A stretch of 64,000 bases of DNA, taken from the NCBI RefSeq assembly GCF_009649735.1, contig NZ_WJNH01000003.1:124001-188000 (forward strand), read 5' to 3'. Below the pieces are notes generated by a model, which saw only the letters and a list, made by a program, of their open reading frames with translations, was not told the origin of the DNA and did not search any database. Source of the stretch: Salinibacillus xinjiangensis. Lineage in GTDB: Bacteria; Bacillota; Bacilli; Bacillales; Alkalibacillaceae. How positions within the stretch are numbered: position 1 is the stretch's first letter; each line of letters starts with the position of its first letter. Below are positions 50,917 to 59,360 of this stretch, in pieces. The translations under genes were made by a program, and so were the position numbers.

Positions 50917-53461
50917 GGAATTAGCGTTAAGGCCAAGTTATTACACAACTGATGGAGATACAGTTGATGCTTTTTATAATCCTGTATTATCAAATGCAGT
51001 TAAATATGACCGGGTAAGTGGTTATTTTAGTTCTAAGGCTCTTGCTTCATATGCCAAGGGTCTTAGTGGATTATATAAAAACGGTGGCCGATTTCGATTA
51101 ATTATTTCACAGGATATTAGTGAAGAAGATTTTAATTTAATTAAACAAGGCTATGCTCTAAGAAAGGAAATTACAAATGGATTAATAGGTAAATTAGAGG
51201 AGCCTTTAACTCTAGAAGAAGAGGTAAACTTCTATAATCTTGCCCATCTCATAGCTCAAGGAATTGTAGATATAAAGATAGGATTTAAAAAGAATGGTTT
51301 GTTTCATTCTAAGTTTGGTTTATGTACTGATAAAGGTGGAAATGTAATTTATTTTACGGGTTCTAATAATGAGACATACGCCGCAATAACACATAATTAT
51401 GAAGGGTTCGATATTACTGCTTCTTGGTTAGCCTCTGAATTTGATTTGCAAAAATTAGAAAAAGCTGAAAAAGAGTTTGATTTACTATGGAATGACAATG
51501 TAAAAGAAAAAAATATTTTTATAAAAGAAATAAATGAAGTCGTAAAGAATAAAATTATGACCTATGATAAGGGGAGAATTATTGTGGATGTAGATATGCT
51601 AACTGAAGACGCATTGATTTTAACCATAGAGGATAACCATCTAGTCATTCAAGATAATTTAGACTCTTATCAAATTAACCCCAACGACTTTGCTTTAGCA
51701 CGGAAGCTTAAACGATATTATGATGGTGGCTATCCTACTTTTAGAACAGATTTAACTTACATAGATATGCAAAAAATAATTAAAATACTGGAGAAATATG
51801 CTAACAAAAAACGATTTAATTTTGTAGTAAGTAAAAAACTTCTAGAGTATATTGATCAGCATTCATATTGGATTGAAGAACGTTCTAAATATGGTGTATT
51901 AATAAAAAATCGTGATTCTCGAGTTATTACTGATTATAAAAAGTTTACGTCAATTGTATCCGGAGAATTGGAACGTATATTAAGGGAACAACAAATGTGG
52001 AGTGCATTCTACATGACTCAAATGAAAAAAGCGGCCAATTTCTCCGTTCCAGGTGCTGGTAAAACGTCTATGGTTTACGGAGCCTTTGCATATCTTAACT
52101 CCACAGAGGTACAGAAGGCCGATAAAATTGTAATGATTGGTCCAAAAAATTCTTTTCTTTCGTGGAAACTTGAATTCAAAGAGAATTTTGGTAACAGAAA
52201 GGAACTCAAGGTACTAGACATTCATGAAGAGGAGGCCGCAGATGTACAGTTAAGACTTAATGGAGCAAATAAAAATTTAATTCTTATTAATTATGAGTCA
52301 TTAGGAAAATATGAATCGGCTTTATCAGATATTATTGATAGTAAGACTGTTCTTGTGTTTGATGAAGTTCATAAAATTAAGGGTGTGCAGAGTGTTCGAG
52401 CACAAGTTGCCAAAAGAATTGCTGAAAAGCCCGTTTATAAATTTGTACTAACAGGGACTCCAATACCAAATTCATACCAGGATATATTTAACTTTTTGAA
52501 CATTCTTTACAAGGAAGAATATAAAATGTTCTTCAATTTTCAGTTAAATGAACTAAAAAATCCTGGACTAACTGAAATTAATGAAATCAATGAAAAACTC
52601 TATCCATTTTTTTGGCGTACGAATAAAAAACAACTTGAAGTTCCTAAAGCTAACGAAGATATGATTATAAAGTGTCCCATGAACTATGATGAACAGGAAA
52701 TTATTAATTTGTTATATCGTAAGTATGGCAATTCTGCGTTTCATTTATATATTCGCTTAATTCAGGCATCAACAAATCCGGAGTTGTTATTAAAATCAAT
52801 AGATTTCATTGAGATGTATGGGGAAGAATTAGTAAAAGACTGGGATAATGAACTGCAGACTGATAATGTTACATTTAGCGAGGAAGAAATAAACATTATA
52901 CGAAGAGTGTCTGAAACTTCAAAATTCAAAAAAACCTTACAATTGGCAGAAAAGTTACATGGAGAGAACAAGCAATCAATTATATGGTGTATGTTTGTCA
53001 ATACAATTGATAAAGTGTACCGTGATTTAAGTTCTAAGGGAATTAAAGCTGCTGTGATTTATGGGAGCACTCCCCAGCAGGACCGAGATAATATTATTGA
53101 GCTATTTAAGAGAGAACAAATCGAAGTATTAATTACTAATCCACATACTTTGGCAGAATCTGTTTCTCTTCATAAAACTTGTCATGATGCCATTTATCTT
53201 GAGTACTCCTTTAATCTTACACATATGCTTCAATCAAGAGATCGAATACACAGACTTGGTTTGCCTGATGGACAATACACACAATATTATTATTTTATGT
53301 TAGAAAACAAAAGTGAAGAACAGAGAAACACAATCGATGAAAAGATTTATATACGGCTTAAAGAAAAAGAAAAACAAATGTTGGATGCGATTGAAGGGGA
53401 TGTATTAACGCCTGAACCATCTGATGATATGGATGAAATATTGAAATTGTTTGAATTATAA
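50909..53461 (+). CDS. Phospholipase D-domain + SNF2/SF2 helicase fusion
   Basis: 850 residues. Residues about 1-200 are a PLD-type nuclease-like domain: YDRVSGYFSSKALASYAKGL, then the half-HKD motif GLFHSKFGLC (His133, Lys135) and TGSNNETYAA. Residues about 375-830 are an SF2 helicase of SNF2 style: Walker A VPGAGKTSMVYG, a DEVH box (485-488) in place of DEAH, LTGTPIPNS, and motif VI MLQSRDRIHRLG. Only one HKD copy is visible, so dimerisation would be needed for cleavage. Probable role: ATP-driven movement or remodelling on DNA coupled to cleavage (inference). Confidence 0.85.
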   Translation: MFKELALRPSYYTTDGDTVDAFYNPVLSNAVKYDRVSGYFSSKALASYAKGLSGLYKNGGRFRLIISQDISEEDFNLIKQGYALRKEITNGLIGKLEEPLTLEEEVNFYNLAHLIAQGIVDIKIGFKKNGLFHSKFGLCTDKGGNVIYFTGSNNETYAAITHNYEGFDITASWLASEFDLQKLEKAEKEFDLLWNDNVKEKNIFIKEINEVVKNKIMTYDKGRIIVDVDMLTEDALILTIEDNHLVIQDNLDSYQINPNDFALARKLKRYYDGGYPTFRTDLTYIDMQKIIKILEKYANKKRFNFVVSKKLLEYIDQHSYWIEERSKYGVLIKNRDSRVITDYKKFTSIVSGELERILREQQMWSAFYMTQMKKAANFSVPGAGKTSMVYGAFAYLNSTEVQKADKIVMIGPKNSFLSWKLEFKENFGNRKELKVLDIHEEEAADVQLRLNGANKNLILINYESLGKYESALSDIIDSKTVLVFDEVHKIKGVQSVRAQVAKRIAEKPVYKFVLTGTPIPNSYQDIFNFLNILYKEEYKMFFNFQLNELKNPGLTEINEINEKLYPFFWRTNKKQLEVPKANEDMIIKCPMNYDEQEIINLLYRKYGNSAFHLYIRLIQASTNPELLLKSIDFIEMYGEELVKDWDNELQTDNVTFSEEEINIIRRVSETSKFKKTLQLAEKLHGENKQSIIWCMFVNTIDKVYRDLSSKGIKAAVIYGSTPQQDRDNIIELFKREQIEVLITNPHTLAESVSLHKTCHDAIYLEYSFNLTHMLQSRDRIHRLGLPDGQYTQYYYFMLENKSEEQRNTIDEKIYIRLKEKEKQMLDAIEGDVLTPEPSDDMDEILKLFEL

Positions 53462-53540
53462 GTAAGGATTTGATGTGAATAGCTTAAATTTTAGTTTTTA
53501 AAGCCAAATAATAGTAGAGGACTAAAATTAGAGGTGCAAT

Positions 53541-54536
53541 ATGAGTCATAACCTTAAAGTGGGAGAACTAAAAGAGGAATATTTAACTGATGAAGAGATA
53601 TGGCGAATCTTGACAATTGTTTTATCTAATAAATCCGCTAAGTCTGCCACATATAAGTATGCACTTATAAAATCACTGATTGAAAATTTGTATCAGGTCA
53701 ATGATAGCTTTGAGCTAACGTATGACCAGCTTGCGTATTCTTTTGCGAAGGTTTATTGGAATTTGGTAGTCCAACATAAGTTAGAAAAACACAACACTGG
53801 AGCAAACGCTAGAGTTGTTACTATAATTAAAGAATTTCAGCAACAAAACATTATACCTTCTGAAATAAGTTTTGATAAAATTAGGGACTCTCTTCAATTT
53901 AATTTAGTATCTCAAGTCAAAGGCGTAATGAAACGGAATGTGTTCGGCGCTCTTTATGGCGATACCCGACATCGTTTCTATGCCTTTGACCACAAGCGTG
54001 AATACTTAAGGTTGAGCCCAAGTGTTCAAAAATTCATGATGAAATATCAAAGACTTATTGTAAACCTAACTAACTACCATATGGCGGTTATGATTGAAGA
54101 ATTGAACGAGTTGCCAAGTATTAACTACTTACTAAGTAAAGTAGAGAGTATTGCCAAGAGGAATTCATTGAAACCATTTGAACAGATACTCCTTAGTCAT
54201 TTTGAAAATGAATGCTTCTATTGTGGCAAACCATTATCTAATCGAAAAGGAAGTACCCATGTTGATCATTTCATTCCATGGTCGTTTGTTCAATCTGATC
54301 AAATTTGGAATTTGGTATTATCCTGCAGTACCTGTAATGTATCCAAAAATGATAAAGTTCCAAAACGAAGCTTCCTGGATACCATTATTAACCGCAATCA
54401 GAAGTTAGTTATGAAGTTTGAGGATAAGCGTACACGATTGATGGAAAATTATCGAGACAAAAAGATTATCATGCTATATGATTATTCGATAAAAAATGGG
54501 TTTGATAAGATTTGGGTTCCAAAATCATATAACTAA
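53541..54536 (+). CDS. HNH endonuclease
   Basis: 331 residues. The C-terminal HNH unit has zinc pairs ECFYCGK (Cys225, 228) and CSTCN (Cys262, 265), and the catalytic VDHFIPWS (Asp242-His243) with the following WNLVLSCSTCNVSKND. The N-terminal 220 residues are helical with no known motif and may bind the partners. It starts 80 bases after the helicase, same strand, with AGAGGTGC. The most orthodox nuclease of the locus, likely the cutter in a system whose MutH-like domain seems inactive (inference). Confidence 0.9.
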   Translation: MSHNLKVGELKEEYLTDEEIWRILTIVLSNKSAKSATYKYALIKSLIENLYQVNDSFELTYDQLAYSFAKVYWNLVVQHKLEKHNTGANARVVTIIKEFQQQNIIPSEISFDKIRDSLQFNLVSQVKGVMKRNVFGALYGDTRHRFYAFDHKREYLRLSPSVQKFMMKYQRLIVNLTNYHMAVMIEELNELPSINYLLSKVESIAKRNSLKPFEQILLSHFENECFYCGKPLSNRKGSTHVDHFIPWSFVQSDQIWNLVLSCSTCNVSKNDKVPKRSFLDTIINRNQKLVMKFEDKRTRLMENYRDKKIIMLYDYSIKNGFDKIWVPKSYN

Positions 54537-54717
54537 ACAATAGATATCAAATGCTCTTTTTTTCTGAAATATGCTTATGTTCAAGTCAACACACCAAGGG
54601 TCTTTTGCATTGCTGCAATTGACCCACATTTTTTTACAGTCTCTTATTCTCCTATTTAAACGAGTTTAACAGTCTCTTTTTATACTAATAGACAAATAGA
54701 GGAGAGGAGAGATTCTT

Positions 54718-55575
54718 TTGAAGAAAAGAAAAATTAGTTCAATCATTATGATGTCTGTTGTTTTCATCTCTTTATTTAATGTCCCAGTATTTGCAGCAAC
54801 TGGGGAAACAGCAACAACACAACAGCAGCAAAAGATTGTGAATGTTGCCCACAGAGGTGCTTCCGGGCATGCTCCCGAAAATACAATGGCTGCCTTTGAA
54901 AAAGCTTTTCAAATGAAATCGGATTATATTGAAATTGATGTACAAATGACCAGGGATGGAGAAGTTGTTGCCATTCATGATACTACAGTAGACCGGACAA
55001 CAAATGGTACGGGTTTTGTCGGTGATTTTACATTGGAAGAAATTCAGCAATTGGATGCAGGAAGCTGGTTTGATGAAGAGTTTGCAGGTGAAAAGATTCC
55101 AACATTTGAGGAAATCGTGGATGCCTTCCGCGGAAAAATTGGGATATTAATTGAATTGAAATCCCCCGAGCTATATCCTGGGATTGAAGAAAAAGTTGCG
55201 AATATATTAATGGAGCGTAACATGCATCTTCCGAATAACAATAAGGTGATCATTCAATCGTTCAACCATGAATCGGTCCAAAGATCAAAGGAATTGCTTC
55301 CGAATATTCCACATGGTGTACTTGCAGGAATGAGTTGGGCTGATGTCACAGACGAACAGCTTTTGGAATTTGCAACCTACGCGGATTACTTTAACCCGAA
55401 TCGAAATATGGTTGACGAAGAACTAGTGGATCGTGTTCATCGTTCAGGTATGGAAGTGTATGCCTACACCGTAAGAGCGCAAGAACATGCAGATCAATTA
55501 TTTGAAGCGGGTGTGGACGGTATTATTACAGACTTTCCAGAATATGTATATGATTTTTCCGGACTAAACGAATAA
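54718..55575 (+). CDS. Secreted glycerophosphodiester phosphodiesterase
   Basis: 285 residues from TTG 54718 after GAGGAGAG. Signal peptide 1-27 (cleavage after VFA). The GDPD active site is present: AHRGASGHAPENTMAAF (His45, Arg46, Glu54), YIEIDVQMTRDG (Glu72, Asp74) and VAIHDTTVDRTTNGTG (His87), with VEIIT-type end AGVDGIITDFPEY. It releases sn-glycerol 3-phosphate from glycerophosphodiesters or teichoic acid outside the cell. Size and motifs match GlpQ of Bacillus. Not part of the defence operon. Confidence 0.93.
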   Translation: MKKRKISSIIMMSVVFISLFNVPVFAATGETATTQQQQKIVNVAHRGASGHAPENTMAAFEKAFQMKSDYIEIDVQMTRDGEVVAIHDTTVDRTTNGTGFVGDFTLEEIQQLDAGSWFDEEFAGEKIPTFEEIVDAFRGKIGILIELKSPELYPGIEEKVANILMERNMHLPNNNKVIIQSFNHESVQRSKELLPNIPHGVLAGMSWADVTDEQLLEFATYADYFNPNRNMVDEELVDRVHRSGMEVYAYTVRAQEHADQLFEAGVDGIITDFPEYVYDFSGLNE

Positions 55576-55612
55576 AGCATTTATTATTTTGGTAGTTTTA
55601 TGAATTATGCTA

Positions 55613-55650
55613 GAAAAGGGCGCTTTCCTCTTTTAGGGAAGTGCTCTTTC
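55613..55650 (+). terminator. Rho-independent terminator
   Basis: AAAAGGGCGCTTTCC...GGGAAGTGCTCTTT stem with one or two mismatches and a T-rich end, after the phosphodiesterase gene. Confidence 0.7.
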
Positions 55651-55759
55651 TTATGTAGTATAGTTAAGATACAATTTAAGTCGAATTTTCTTATGGGAGG
55701 TATTAACAATCAATTGTCGAAATGAATAAGTATATGTAAAAAATTCAATAAAGGGGAAA

Positions 55760-56581
55760 ATGATGTCGTTCTTAAATATATTTAAATCAAAAAAAGCTGA
55801 ACAAAAGAATATAAAAACTAAAAATACAATAAATCAAAAAAAGCAAAAGAACGAAAAAATAGCCACAAGAAAAGGGGAGCTTGGAGAGTATAAAATTAAC
55901 ATTGAACTAGATCAGCTCCCAAAGGAATGTAAATACATAAGTGACATCATGATAGAAAATAAAAGCTCAAAATCTGGCTATTCCCAAATTGACCATGTGA
56001 TTTTGACACCATATGGGATTTTTGTTGTTGAGACGAAAAACTATCAGGGAACAATTTATGGTGGGAGACAAAGAAAGACATGGTCAGTTAATGGGAAGTT
56101 TAAAATGATGAATCCATTCAATCAAAATTATGGACATATTCAAGCCCTTAAGTCTTATGTGGATAAACAATTTCATGATTATTTTATTTCTATGGTTTCA
56201 TTTACAAAGAGGTCTACATTTAAAGTTGAACTTGACTTGAGAAAAGTTACTTCTAATGATTTAATTATTTATGATCTGGAGCTTTCTGAGTTTATTACTC
56301 GAAAAATTAGAAGTCAGGATAGAATATATAAGAAGCCTTTATTTACACAAGAAGATATCGATAATATTTACCGAACACTAAGTGAGATTAACATAACAGA
56401 TCTTAGTAAAAGAAAATACCATGTTAATCAAATAAAATCTAATTCTCAAGGTGAATCAAGTTCCAGTGAATGTGTAGTTTGTCATAAGAGAGTATCAGAA
56501 AAGGTTAAAACATATTGTCTAACTAACAAACGTTTTAATGGAAAGATCTATTGCTTTGACCATCAAAAGACAGTAAAGTGA
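55760..56581 (+). CDS. NERD-domain nuclease with C-terminal zinc motif
   Basis: 273 residues. A lysine-rich start (1-36) precedes the NERD (nuclease-related) core: RKGELGEYKINIELDQLP, QIDHVILTPYGIFVVETKNY (Asp79; Glu91-x-Lys93) and GGRQRKTWSVNG, a PD-(D/E)xK-like active site. The C-terminus carries ECVVCHKRV and a later YCFDHQ, a possible zinc finger. NERD proteins are thought to cut or handle nucleic acid and are common near mobile and defence genes. It follows the defence locus by 1.2 kb and shares an operon with the MazG-like gene. Confidence 0.85.
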   Translation: MMSFLNIFKSKKAEQKNIKTKNTINQKKQKNEKIATRKGELGEYKINIELDQLPKECKYISDIMIENKSSKSGYSQIDHVILTPYGIFVVETKNYQGTIYGGRQRKTWSVNGKFKMMNPFNQNYGHIQALKSYVDKQFHDYFISMVSFTKRSTFKVELDLRKVTSNDLIIYDLELSEFITRKIRSQDRIYKKPLFTQEDIDNIYRTLSEINITDLSKRKYHVNQIKSNSQGESSSSECVVCHKRVSEKVKTYCLTNKRFNGKIYCFDHQKTVK

Positions 56582-56590
56582 GGAATATTT

Positions 56591-56914
56591 ATGCCGACAT
56601 ACAACAAATTAATTCGTGATCATATACCACAAATCATCGAAATGACTGGTAAAACACCAAAAACTAAAATTTTGTCCGATGAAGATTATAAAACAGCTCT
56701 ACAAAAGAAAACAAAGGAAGAACTTACAGAATATTTGAATGCTAAAAGTGATGCTGATTCAATTGAAGAGTTGGCTGATATGTTGGAATTGATCCATGCC
56801 TTGGCCAAGGTTCACGGGTCAACCATTGATGAAGTTGAACATATTAGAAAACACAAAGCTGAACAGCGTGGAGGTTTTGATGAAAAGGTTTATTTAATAG
56901 AGGTAGAGGAGTAA
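56591..56914 (+). CDS. MazG-like nucleotide pyrophosphohydrolase
   Basis: 107 residues, all helical. 'YNKLIRDHIPQIIEMTGKTP' and EELTEYLN...SIEELADMLELIHALAK give the acidic Mg-binding pattern (E-E-x-x-E, later E-L-A-D) of the MazG/PRA-PH superfamily, annotated in relatives as phosphoribosyl-ATP pyrophosphohydrolase. It cleaves a (d)NTP to its monophosphate. It starts nine bases after the NERD gene. It is not linked to his genes, so a house-cleaning role is more likely. Confidence 0.85.
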   Translation: MPTYNKLIRDHIPQIIEMTGKTPKTKILSDEDYKTALQKKTKEELTEYLNAKSDADSIEELADMLELIHALAKVHGSTIDEVEHIRKHKAEQRGGFDEKVYLIEVEE

Positions 56915-56962
56915 TTTGATCTCAATAGAATTAGGAATTACAGAGAAAGTTGTGGTCTAATA

Positions 56963-57415
56963 ATGAATAAATTCATGAATCGAGCAGTTGAATTAGCTGC
57001 GGAAAATGTACGTGAAGGCGGACAGCCTTTTGGTGCCGTACTTGTGAAAAATGACGAAATGATAGCTGAAGGTGTAAATGAGCTGCACAAGAAGTTTGAT
57101 GTAAGTGGACATGCAGAATTATTAGCGATTCGACGCGCACAAGAACAGCTGCATACAAATGATTTATCAGGATATACCATGTATGCCAGCGGGGAGCCTT
57201 GCCCGATGTGCTTTACGGCTATGTATTTTGCTGGGATTCGTGATGTTTATTACTGTGCATCTGTTGAAGATGCTGTTGATGCTGGACTTGGGACTTCAAA
57301 GATGATTTATGAGGATTTAAAAGTGCCGAACAGGGAACGAAAGCTTTCTATGAAACAGATGCCATTGGATGAAGGTCAAGAGGACCCAGTAAAGCTATGG
57401 AAAGATAGAGTTTAG
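56963..57415 (+). CDS. Nucleoside/guanine deaminase (CDA fold)
   Basis: 150 residues. Zinc ligands and catalytic Glu: SGHAELLAIRRA (His50, Glu52) and GEPCPMCFTAMYF (Cys80, Cys83). The remainder, including C-terminal 'EDPVKLWKDRV', parallels GuaD-type guanine deaminases, which have domain-swapped tails. It hydrolyses a purine or pyrimidine base amine; guanine is the best guess. The ribosome site is weak; it lies 48 bases after the MazG-like gene. Confidence 0.87.
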   Translation: MNKFMNRAVELAAENVREGGQPFGAVLVKNDEMIAEGVNELHKKFDVSGHAELLAIRRAQEQLHTNDLSGYTMYASGEPCPMCFTAMYFAGIRDVYYCASVEDAVDAGLGTSKMIYEDLKVPNRERKLSMKQMPLDEGQEDPVKLWKDRV

Positions 57416-57459
57416 GTAAACAATTTATCACAAATAAAGGTATTACTCGGAGGAATGGG

Positions 57460-57741
57460 ATGCAAGAAAAAGTTAACTTTTGGTCATTTATTCTTTCAAT
57501 CATTTGCATAGTATTGTTTCTAATACCGCTCTCAGGTTGGTTTGCCAATTCCATAATGGGTATTCACTCTTTAACCATTGTTTTGATTTTCACGTTATCT
57601 ACATTTCTTTTAGGTGTATATGGATTTTTGGGCGTGAAAGACTGGAAAGGTATGGCTAGAAGTGTTACCACAATAGTCTTAACACTAAGTTTATCTGTAT
57701 TCTTGGGGTTTATTTTATTTGTTGGGAGCATGATGAGCTAA
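57460..57741 (+). CDS. Small three-helix membrane protein
   Basis: 93 residues with three hydrophobic segments (about 7-28, 33-57 and 68-91), no recognised family. Strong site CGGAGGAA. It may be co-transcribed with the deaminase, 44 bases upstream. Function unknown. Confidence 0.65.
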   Translation: MQEKVNFWSFILSIICIVLFLIPLSGWFANSIMGIHSLTIVLIFTLSTFLLGVYGFLGVKDWKGMARSVTTIVLTLSLSVFLGFILFVGSMMS

Positions 57742-57972
57742 TGATGGCGGTTCTTCAATAGGAAGATTCGCGCTTGTTTTATTATATAAGGAAAGGACAA
57801 AAAAGGTACGCATTAATTATTTAGATTAACAAGAACGAAAAGTTGCAGATTTTATTTATTTAAGGGAAAAGCTAATTAGTTTTGTCTGGAGGTTGGAGTT
57901 GTATGGTACCGAAAGCAATTAAAAGCATTATTTAGGTGAAGGAATACCAAAATCGTTTTTATTGAGATTGGT
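57742..57972. other. Intergenic stretch with possible gene remnant
   Basis: No intact gene. A good site (GGAGGTTGGAG) precedes a ten-codon frame MVPKAIKSII, then a stop and a second short frame (KEYQNRFY), which could be the start of a truncated gene. It ends at a strong terminator. Confidence 0.35.
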
Positions 57973-58008
57973 GGAGCATTGAGGATACTCAATGCTCCAT
58001 TTTTCTTC
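57973..58008 (+). terminator. Rho-independent terminator
   Basis: Perfect 11-base stem GGAGCATTGAG-GATA-CTCAATGCTCC followed by ATTTTTCTTCTT. Confidence 0.9.
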
Positions 58009-58055
58009 TTCTTCTGTTATTGCTATTTCAGAGGATAAGAGTTATCCCAACGTTC

Positions 58056-58084
58056 TGGGACAAGGGACCTGTTCCTCCGTCCCA
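58056..58084. repeat. REP-like palindromic element, short form
   Basis: TGGGACAAGGGACC...TTCCTCCGTCCCA, 29 bases, upstream of the PadR operon. Same family as 16996 and 59876. Confidence 0.75.
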
Positions 58085-58112
58085 CAAAATTGTTGATTAT
58101 TCCACTATGTTG

Positions 58113-58147
58113 TATTACGATATAGAGTAAGTAGTATAACGATATAG
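58113..58147 (+). promoter_or_regulatory. PadR operator candidate: direct repeat TATWACGATATAG
   Basis: TATTACGATATAG (58113-58125) and TATAACGATATAG (58135-58147) differ at one base and start 22 bases apart, two helical turns. They lie directly before the PadR gene. ACGATAT-type half-sites are typical of PadR repressors, so autoregulation is likely. Confidence 0.65.
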
Positions 58148-58165
58148 TTGAGGAGGGTACACCGA

Positions 58166-58513
58166 ATGAGAAAAACTGAATTGTTGAAAGGGAGTACGAG
58201 TATGATTCTGTTATCGTTACTTTCTGAAAAAGATATGTACGGCTATGAAATTACTGAGAGAGTTCACCAAGTAAGTGAAGGATATTTGAGTTATAAGGAG
58301 GGAACTTTATATCCAGCTTTAAAACGGTTAGAGATAGCAGGTTTGGTAGAGAGCTATTGGCTGAAATCAAGTGATGGACCTCGCAGGAAATATTACAAAA
58401 TTACTACTGCAGGAAAAAAGTCACTATCAGATCAAAAGCAGGAGTGGGGTCTGTTTCAAAAAGTCATGCATCGGATTGTGGGTGATGTAAATGTCAAAAC
58501 AAGTATCGATTAG
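58166..58513 (+). CDS. PadR family transcriptional regulator
   Basis: 115 residues. 'ELLKGSTSMILLSLLSEKDM' and YGYEITERV, then YKEGTLYPALKRLEIAGLVE and GPRRKYYKIT, are the standard PadR winged helix, of the short subfamily. ATG 58166 follows GAGGAGG. The 3' end overlaps the membrane-protein gene by 23 bases. Expected to repress its own three-gene operon through the repeated ACGATAT sites. Confidence 0.93.
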   Translation: MRKTELLKGSTSMILLSLLSEKDMYGYEITERVHQVSEGYLSYKEGTLYPALKRLEIAGLVESYWLKSSDGPRRKYYKITTAGKKSLSDQKQEWGLFQKVMHRIVGDVNVKTSID

Positions 58514-59360
58514 AGAGTTCGATATCTACATTAAGAACATTACCAAGGAATTACAATTAGATGAAATTGAAAAGAAAGAGCTTGAAGAAGAATGGAGGCA
58601 GCATCTTTATGATCATTATCACTCCCTTCGCTTGGAGAATGTAGATGAAAAAGAAGCCATACAAGCTGTAATCGATCAATTTGGTCCAGTTGAGATGTTG
58701 CAGAAAGAAGTTAATGAGACTTATCCTAGCTCTATGAAAAATCATGTGTTTAAAGAGGTACTCATCGGAATGATCTGCATAATTGCGAGTGTTATTGGAC
58801 CCGGACTCCTGATTGGAGCTTATTTTCAACCGTACTTTATATTTGCACCTATCCAAGCTCTAGTTGCGGCTTATGTTATTTATCGTTTTATTATAAAAAA
58901 ACAAACCTATTGGCTGTTTTCCATTATCGGATTCATTCCTATTTACATCATTTTCCTACAGTTTATAGCTCAGATGTACGGAACACCTTTAACATTAGAG
59001 CTTTACCTCAGTGAAATCTTCAGCTTAGATTGGAATCGTTTAGCAGGGCTTAACGGACTCTTTGAATTCCCTACACTACATATGTTCTGGTATATCATTT
59101 TGTTGACGCAATTGTGCAGGAACAATAGCTACTTATCTGTTTGGAAGCGAATGTGTAATGCTACGTTTCACTACTGGGCGATGCTTTTCATCGCTTTAGT
59201 TTTTGCTAGGTTTCAATCTAGTGCTGAGTGGTCCGTTATTTCTATGAATGTTATTCTCTTGTATGCTTTTTTGCAACAACTTATATCCAGCCAACAATTC
59301 ATGCAATGGAAAGATGCCATTAATCGATGGGTTGCAAAAATAGGGGAGGGGGAATATTGA
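58491..59360 (+). CDS. Multi-pass membrane protein with DUF1700-like N-terminus
   Basis: 289 residues. The first 80 are charged and helical (IYIKNITKELQLDEIEKKEL, EEEWRQHLYDHYHSL, AIQAVIDQFGPVEML), the 'permease-prefix/DUF1700' layout usually encoded beside PadR genes. Then follow about six membrane helices. Function unknown; in such operons the protein may regulate or form part of an envelope-stress device. Coupled by overlap to both neighbours. Confidence 0.75.
   Translation: MSKQVSIREFDIYIKNITKELQLDEIEKKELEEEWRQHLYDHYHSLRLENVDEKEAIQAVIDQFGPVEMLQKEVNETYPSSMKNHVFKEVLIGMICIIASVIGPGLLIGAYFQPYFIFAPIQALVAAYVIYRFIIKKQTYWLFSIIGFIPIYIIFLQFIAQMYGTPLTLELYLSEIFSLDWNRLAGLNGLFEFPTLHMFWYIILLTQLCRNNSYLSVWKRMCNATFHYWAMLFIALVFARFQSSAEWSVISMNVILLYAFLQQLISSQQFMQWKDAINRWVAKIGEGEY

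Noticed and set aside
44103-54536. Prophage or integrative element carrying the defence genes
   Set aside because: No integrase, phage structural gene, tRNA gene or direct-repeat attachment site was found at either border.
44252-54536. Known DISARM, BREX or Dnd system
   Set aside because: The marker genes (drmAB, pglZ/brxC, dndCDE) are absent; only single domains (PLD, SNF2-type helicase, ParB-like, methyltransferase) are shared.
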